From NCBI RefSeq assembly GCF_009789555.1, contig NZ_CP046902.1, positions 1,628,001 to 1,692,000 on the forward strand: DNA of 64,000 bases, given 5' to 3'. The DNA comes from Stutzerimonas stutzeri. GTDB lineage: Bacteria > Pseudomonadota > Gammaproteobacteria > Pseudomonadales > Pseudomonadaceae. The notes beneath the pieces are model-generated. The model saw only the letters and a list, made by a program, of their open reading frames with translations. It had not been told where the DNA came from and searched no databases. Below are positions 59,177-64,000 of this stretch, one piece after another. The translations under genes were made by a program, and so were the position numbers. Within the stretch, counting starts at the first letter, position 1. Every line of letters begins with the position of its first letter.

Positions 59177-59661
59177 TCCATGGGCGCCTGAACAATGGCT
59201 GGGTGATCTGGTTATCGTTGGTGCTGGCGCTGTTGCTCAGCGTGGCGCCCATGCCCGCCAGTCTCGGTTTGGCGCGCCCGCTCTGGCTCGGCATGGTCAT
59301 CGCCTATTGGGCAATCACCTTGCCTCATCGTGGCGGGATGGTGGCGGCATTCTTCTTCGCGCTGATGCTCGACGTGCTCTCCGGTACCCTGTTGGGACAG
59401 AACGGTTTGCCGCTGATCCTGATCACCTTTCTGGTGCTCAATCTGCAGCAGCGCCTGCGGATGTTCCCGTTGCTGCAGCAAAGCCTGGTGCTGATGGTCA
59501 TTCTCGGGATCGGTCAGCTGGTGCAACTGTGGTTGAACACGCTGACCGGTAATCGCCCGCCGACCCTGCTGTTCCTCATTCCCGTGCCGGTCAGCGCCTT
59601 GCTCTGGCCGTGGGTGTTCGTCGCCCTGCAATGGGCGCGTCGACGCTTCAACGTCTATTGA
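59173..59661 (+). CDS. mreD: MreD, rod-shape-determining membrane protein
   Basis: A 162-residue protein with five to six membrane helices (LSLVLALLLSVAPMP, LWLGMVIAYWAI, GMVAAFFFALMLDVLSGTLLG, LVLMVILGIGQLV, LLFLIPVPVSALLWPWVFVAL). It joins MreC and the wall-synthesis enzymes in the elongation complex. Its ATG overlaps the mreC TGA (ATGA), so translation is coupled. Confidence 0.94.
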   Translation: MIHGRLNNGWVIWLSLVLALLLSVAPMPASLGLARPLWLGMVIAYWAITLPHRGGMVAAFFFALMLDVLSGTLLGQNGLPLILITFLVLNLQQRLRMFPLLQQSLVLMVILGIGQLVQLWLNTLTGNRPPTLLFLIPVPVSALLWPWVFVALQWARRRFNVY

Positions 59662-59746
59662 GCCCTGCCGGGGCGGCGCCAGGCCGCTTCCGGGGGCTGC
59701 CTGGATATGCGACCCTGCTCCGCTCGTTCGCTTTCAAGGAGCCGGC

Positions 59747-60337
59747 ATGCCCGCACTGTTTCTTGCCTCCGCGTCGCCGCGACGCCGTGAGCTGCTCACC
59801 CAGATCGGCGTTCCATTTTCCCACCTTTCGGTCAGCATCGATGAGACGCCTGCCGCCTCGGAGCCGCCGGACGTCTATGTGCAGCGCGTGGCGCGCGAAA
59901 AGGCACTGGCAGGGCTGGCGCGGGTGACGGACGCCTCGGCCTGCGTGCTGGGCGCCGACACCACGGTCGTGCTGGACGGGCGGATTCTGGGCAAGCCAGC
60001 CGACAAGGCGCAGGCGCTGGCCATGTTGCACGCCCTGTCCGGGCGCGAACACCAGGTAATGACAGCCGTCGCGCTGGCCAGCTCGTCGGGCTGCGTGACG
60101 CGGCTGGTGACCAGCCGGGTGCGCTTTCGGCCGATCCGGTCCGACGAAGCCGAGGCCTATTGGGCCAGCGGTGAGCCGCAGGACAAGGCGGGTAGCTACG
60201 CGATTCAGGGCTGGGGGGCGATCTTCGTCAGTGCGCTGGAGGGCAGCTACTCGGGTGTGGTCGGCCTGCCGTTATGCGAAACGGCACAGTTGCTCGCCGC
60301 GCATGGGATCGAGTACTGGACTAAAAGCTCCGTTTAG
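59747..60337 (+). CDS. maf: Maf-type nucleotide pyrophosphatase (YhdE, dTTP/UTP)
   Basis: A 196-residue Maf protein. LASASPRRRELL at the start, a GADTTVVLDGRILGKP catalytic region and DKAGSYAIQGWGAIFVS with the substrate-binding residues mark the family. The YhdE branch (E. coli) hydrolyses dTTP, UTP and modified analogues and can inhibit septum formation. A strong AAGGAG site precedes the ATG. It follows mreD by 85 bp and may be transcribed with it. Confidence 0.93.
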   Translation: MPALFLASASPRRRELLTQIGVPFSHLSVSIDETPAASEPPDVYVQRVAREKALAGLARVTDASACVLGADTTVVLDGRILGKPADKAQALAMLHALSGREHQVMTAVALASSSGCVTRLVTSRVRFRPIRSDEAEAYWASGEPQDKAGSYAIQGWGAIFVSALEGSYSGVVGLPLCETAQLLAAHGIEYWTKSSV

Positions 60338-60424
60338 AGCCTGTGGCTTGACGGCGTATGCCGTTAGAATCGAACCCATCCGTCAGCTTCGGCTGGTTCA
60401 TCCGCCCATCGGCCGAGAATAACA

Positions 60425-61882
60425 ATGAGCGAAGAGATCCTGATGAACATCACCCCCATGGAGTCGCGGGTGGCGGTGGTGGAGAATGGTGTGCTGCAGG
60501 AAGTCCATGTCGAGCGTACCCAGCGCCGCGGCATCGTCGGCAACATCTACAAGGGTAAGGTGGTGCGCGTGCTTCCGGGCATGCAGGCGGCGTTCGTCGA
60601 CATAGGCCTGGAGCGCGCGGCGTTCATCCATGCGTCGGAAATTTCCAGCCGTGAAGGTAACGCCGTCGAGCCCATCAGTGCGCTGGTCCATGAGGGCCAG
60701 GCGCTCGTGGTGCAGGTCACCAAGGACCCGATTGGCACCAAGGGTGCGCGGCTGACCACGCAGCTGTCGATACCTTCGCGGTATCTGGTGTACATGCCCA
60801 AGACCAGTCATGTCGGGATATCCCTGCGCATCGAGGACGAAGCCGAGCGGGATCGCCTCAAGCAAGTGGTTGCCGAATGCATCGCGGCCGAAGGCATCAA
60901 GGAAACCGGCGGGTTCATCCTGCGCACCGCCGCAGAAGGCGCCGGCAGCGACGAGATCCTCATGGATATCCGTTATCTGCGCCGTCTGTGGGAGCAGATC
61001 GACGGGCAGATGAAAACGGCCGGCGCGCCCTCGCTCATCTATGAAGACCTGTCGCTGGCCATGCGTACCTTGCGCGACCTGGTCAATCCACGTATCGAGA
61101 AGATCCGGATCGACTCGCGGGAGAATTTCCAGAAGGTCAGCCAGTTCGTTGGCGAGTTGATGCCCGAGCTGAGCGAGCATCTGGAACATTACCCGGGCGA
61201 GCGGCCGATCTTCGATCTCTACAGCGTCGAGGACGAGATTCAGAAGGCGCTCGAGCGCAAGGTCATGCTCAAGTCGGGCGGCTACCTGATCATCGATCCG
61301 GCCGAGGCGATGACCACCATCGACGTCAATACCGGCGCATTCGTCGGCCATCGCACGCTCGAGGAAACCATCTTCAAGACCAATCTCGAATCGGCGACCG
61401 CCATTGCCCGTCAGCTGCGCCTGCGCAATCTCGGCGGAATCATCATCATCGACTTCATCGACATGGAGGACGAAGAGCATCGGCGGCAGGTCCTGCGCAC
61501 GCTCGAAAAACAGCTGGAGCGCGATCACGCCAAGACCAACATCATCGGCATTACCGAGCTGGGGCTGGTGCAGATGACCCGCAAGCGCACGCGTGAAAGC
61601 CTCGAGCAGGTGCTCTGCGAGCCCTGTCTGTGCTGTCAGGGACGTGGCAAGCTGAAAACCCCGGAAACGGTCTGCTATGAAATCTTTCGTGAGATCCTTC
61701 GCGAGGCCCGCGCCTACCAGCCCGAGGGCTACCGCGTGCTGGCGAACCAGAAGGTCATCGATCGGCTGCTCGACGAGGAGTCAGGCAATGTCGCCGACCT
61801 GGAGAGCTTCATCGGTCGCTCGATCAAGTTTCAGGTCGAATCCATGTATTCCCAGGAACAGTACGATGTGGTGCTGCTCTGA
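60425..61882 (+). CDS. rng: Ribonuclease G
   Basis: A 485-residue endoribonuclease of the RNase E/G family. An S1 domain (about 39-128) precedes the catalytic core. Asp300 (TTIDVNTG) and Asp343 (IIIDFID) correspond to the metal-binding aspartates of RNase E, and Cys398-x2-Cys401 (CEPC) is the zinc-link. It has no C-terminal degradosome scaffold, so it is RNase G, which matures 16S rRNA 5' ends and degrades some mRNAs. It starts at 60425 in a maf-rng-yhdP order as in other pseudomonads. Confidence 0.95.
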   Translation: MSEEILMNITPMESRVAVVENGVLQEVHVERTQRRGIVGNIYKGKVVRVLPGMQAAFVDIGLERAAFIHASEISSREGNAVEPISALVHEGQALVVQVTKDPIGTKGARLTTQLSIPSRYLVYMPKTSHVGISLRIEDEAERDRLKQVVAECIAAEGIKETGGFILRTAAEGAGSDEILMDIRYLRRLWEQIDGQMKTAGAPSLIYEDLSLAMRTLRDLVNPRIEKIRIDSRENFQKVSQFVGELMPELSEHLEHYPGERPIFDLYSVEDEIQKALERKVMLKSGGYLIIDPAEAMTTIDVNTGAFVGHRTLEETIFKTNLESATAIARQLRLRNLGGIIIIDFIDMEDEEHRRQVLRTLEKQLERDHAKTNIIGITELGLVQMTRKRTRESLEQVLCEPCLCCQGRGKLKTPETVCYEIFREILREARAYQPEGYRVLANQKVIDRLLDEESGNVADLESFIGRSIKFQVESMYSQEQYDVVLL

Positions 61883-61931
61883 ATAGAAGCACGCCTGGCC
61901 ATGCAGGTCCGGGCATGCGGAGCGTATCGGT

Positions 61932-64000
61932 ATGAGTCGGCTGCTGACTCTCGTTCTCGGTTTCCTGCGCCGCAGCCTGTGGCTGGCCGCGATCAGCCTG
62001 ATGTTGCTGGCGCTCTATGTGAGTCTGGGCCGGCAGTTGGTGCCGCTGGTGGCCGAATACCGCCTCGAGGCGCAGGACAAGGCGCGCGCATTGCTCGACG
62101 TGCCGGTCTCGATCGGCAGGCTGGAGGGGCGCTGGGAGGGCCTCTCGCCACGGTTGCTGGCGCACGACGTGATCCTCGGCGAGGGCGATGCGGCGATGCG
62201 CCTCGATCGCCTGGCGGTGGTGCCGGATGTGGCCGCCAGCATCCTGGCTCGGCAGCTGCAATTGAAAACGCTGGAATTCGCCGGTGTGCACCTGAGCCTG
62301 ATCCAGGATGCGGACGGCCAATGGCGCGTCGGTGGCCTGCCCGCGCGTGACGACCAGGGGCCGACCGACCTGCCGGCGTTTTTTGCCGAGTTGCGCACAA
62401 TTCGCTACCTGCGGTTACTCGACAGCCAGATCACGATCGAGGCGCACGCCGAATCGCCATTGACCCTGACCTACGCCAATCTTCAGCTGCATAGCGTCGG
62501 CGAGCGTCTGCGCCTGGACGGTCGCGTGCTACTACCGGATGGCCAACCGTTGAGGCTGCGTGCCCAGGGGCGCGTGCAGGCCGAGGACTGGCAGGCCAGC
62601 GACGCCGAGCTATACCTCAGCCTGCCGCAGAGTGATTGGGCGGGCTGGATTCCGGCGAGCGTGACCGGCAGCTGGAACCTCGAGCATCTGCAGGCGGGCG
62701 GCGAGGTGTGGCTCGACTGGCGCGCGCGCGGATTGGCCCGCGCTGTTGCCCGATTGAACGTGCCGGCCATGCAGGCAGGACGAACCGAGCGCGATCCGGT
62801 CCAGATCGAGGATCTGACCGTAAATGCCTATCTCGACAGAGCCGACGAAGGCTACCGATTCCAGCTCGATGGCCTGGCTTTCACGTTCGACGAAAAACGT
62901 TGGCGCGATACGTCTGTGGTGCTCCAGCAGCACCTCGCCGAGAATCGCTGGCGGCTACAGGCCGATCACATCGCCGTCGGACCGGTAGCGGCGCTGGTCC
63001 ATGCGATGGCACCGCTGCCCGATCTGGCGGACGAGTACCTGATCGGGCTGGCGCCGAGCGGGGCGCTGCGTAATCTTCAGCTGGACTATCGTCCGGCGGC
63101 CCCATCAGCCGAGCGCCTGGCCTTCACCGCCAACCTCGACGCGGTGAGCATCGCCGCGCACGGCTGGGTGCCGGCCGTGCGCAATGTCAGCGGCGCGGTA
63201 CAGGGCAATCTCGGCGGCGGTGAGCTGCGTTTCGACAATCGAGCGTTCGGGCTGCACCTGGCCCAGCTGTTTCCACGCGTATGGGACTATCACCGCGCCC
63301 GTGGTATTTTCCGATGGTCGCTCGACGATCGAGCGGTCACGCTCGCCTCGCCCTATGTGCAGGTCGAGGGCGACGAAGGGCATATCGCTGGCGACTTCCT
63401 GATCCGGTTGATGCGCGATCCGGCAATCGAGGACTACATGGACCTGCGGGTCGGAATCCGCGACGGCGATGCTCGCTACACGCAGAAATACCTGCCGACA
63501 CGCTCGCCCGCGATGTCCCCGGCGCTGAGCGAATGGCTGGATACGGCGATCCAGGCCGGTACCGTCGAACAGGGGTATTTCCAATACCAGGGATCGCTGA
63601 ACAAGGCATCCGAGGACACCGCGCGCAGCCTGAGCCTGTACTTCAAGGTCAGGGAGGCCGAGCTTGCGTTTCAACCCGGCTGGCCGACGTTGCGTGATGG
63701 CCGAGGCGAAGTACTGATCGAGAACAGCGGCGTGAGGGTACGGCTTGCCGAAGGCCGTATGCTCGACAGCCGGGTGCATGACGCGACGGCCACGATTCCA
63801 AGGGGCCACGATGCTCAGGTATCGCGGCTGACTATCGAGGGGCAGGTGGACGGTCATCTTCGCGACGCCCTGACGCTGATGCAGGTGGCGCCGATCGGCA
63901 CGCAAGAGCTGTTCGCCGGCTGGCGCGGCGACGGCGCGGTGAGCGGGACACTCGAGCTGGGCATTCCGCTGGCCACGGATGGGCGCCCCCAGGTCGTCGC
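61932..64000 (+). CDS. yhdP: YhdP-family AsmA-like protein (5' part; gene continues beyond the window)
   Basis: The frame is open from the ATG at 61932 to the window end: about 689 codons of a gene that is usually about 1,250 codons. An N-terminal membrane helix (about 13-28: RRSLWLAAISLMLLALYVS) is followed by the AsmA-like beta-rich periplasmic part (VSIGRLEGRWEGLSPRLLAHDV, FAGVHLSLIQDADGQWRVGGL). YhdP and its relatives move phospholipids from the inner to the outer membrane. No ribosome-binding site is clear. rng lies 49 bp upstream, so it may be co-transcribed with maf and rng. Confidence 0.88.
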   Translation, partial: MSRLLTLVLGFLRRSLWLAAISLMLLALYVSLGRQLVPLVAEYRLEAQDKARALLDVPVSIGRLEGRWEGLSPRLLAHDVILGEGDAAMRLDRLAVVPDVAASILARQLQLKTLEFAGVHLSLIQDADGQWRVGGLPARDDQGPTDLPAFFAELRTIRYLRLLDSQITIEAHAESPLTLTYANLQLHSVGERLRLDGRVLLPDGQPLRLRAQGRVQAEDWQASDAELYLSLPQSDWAGWIPASVTGSWNLEHLQAGGEVWLDWRARGLARAVARLNVPAMQAGRTERDPVQIEDLTVNAYLDRADEGYRFQLDGLAFTFDEKRWRDTSVVLQQHLAENRWRLQADHIAVGPVAALVHAMAPLPDLADEYLIGLAPSGALRNLQLDYRPAAPSAERLAFTANLDAVSIAAHGWVPAVRNVSGAVQGNLGGGELRFDNRAFGLHLAQLFPRVWDYHRARGIFRWSLDDRAVTLASPYVQVEGDEGHIAGDFLIRLMRDPAIEDYMDLRVGIRDGDARYTQKYLPTRSPAMSPALSEWLDTAIQAGTVEQGYFQYQGSLNKASEDTARSLSLYFKVREAELAFQPGWPTLRDGRGEVLIENSGVRVRLAEGRMLDSRVHDATATIPRGHDAQVSRLTIEGQVDGHLRDALTLMQVAPIGTQELFAGWRGDGAVSGTLELGIPLATDGRPQVV

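Overview
The window is high-GC DNA with the gene order, ribosome-binding sites and protein sequences of a gamma-proteobacterial pseudomonad, most like the Stutzerimonas (Pseudomonas stutzeri) group. It is mainly chromosomal core DNA: there is no phage, integron, plasmid or CRISPR locus. The right half follows the order I know from P. aeruginosa (piuA-piuC-sel1-speC, roxRS, gatCAB, mreBCD-maf-rng-yhdP). The protein names are my recognition of families and orthologues; no database was searched.

Layout. (1) 1-5100: the 5' end of ada, a RIO-type kinase, a haem-free ferritin, and a copper-export locus (cueR, copA, copZ with a CueR-like operator). (2) 5141-10205: a TetR repressor with a TtgR-like operator in front of a Bcr/CflA drug exporter, an oxidoreductase divergent from a LysR regulator, and an adenine deaminase. 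(3) 10708-14606: a repeat-bearing lipoprotein, a YigZ protein, a cytosolic Csp-like copper-storage protein, and a zinc-starvation operon (dksA2, COG0523 GTPase, DUF1826) behind a near-consensus Zur box. (4) 14850-27101: LysE and AraC/carboxymuconolactone-decarboxylase genes, a CNNM/CBS protein, a PQQ-type sugar dehydrogenase lipoprotein with a membrane partner, MATE and YdcZ transporters, two DUF4136 lipoproteins, and cmoM overlapping a MazG-like gene. (5) 27208-27445: a decayed fragment of the fructose PTS permease gene fruA, then gcd, the membrane PQQ glucose dehydrogenase.

(6) 30205-38308: prfC; speC with a 0.6-kb structured upstream region; a tandem array of five and a half REPIN units (about 144.5 bp each) that runs into the 3' end of a Sel1 gene; and the Fur-box-controlled piuC and piuA iron-uptake genes. 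(7) 38506-44626: a second iron-related block (flavodoxin-type reductase, DUF4198, DUF2271, PepSY protein, second TonB receptor), in which the reductase and PepSY parts look like a split PiuB. (8) 44876-48618: a SIMPL protein divergent from the RoxS/RoxR redox two-component pair, then an AEC transporter. (9) 48788-53221: an M23 peptidase, coiled-coil membrane protein and bactofilin cluster, two tandem Na+/Ca2+ exchangers, and a short RlpA-like lipoprotein. (10) 53391-64000: gatCAB (minus strand) divergent from mreBCD, maf, rng and the first part of yhdP. A 135-bp palindromic repeat sits between mreB and mreC, and mreC has no standard start codon at its conserved N-terminus.

Themes are metal homeostasis (copper, zinc, iron), redox control, and cell shape and wall. 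No completely new multi-gene system stands out. The most unusual features are the REPIN array and its effect on the Sel1 stop codon, the fruA relic, the mreB-mreC interruption with the apparent ATC start of mreC, the bactofilin cluster, and the Zur-controlled DUF1826 gene.
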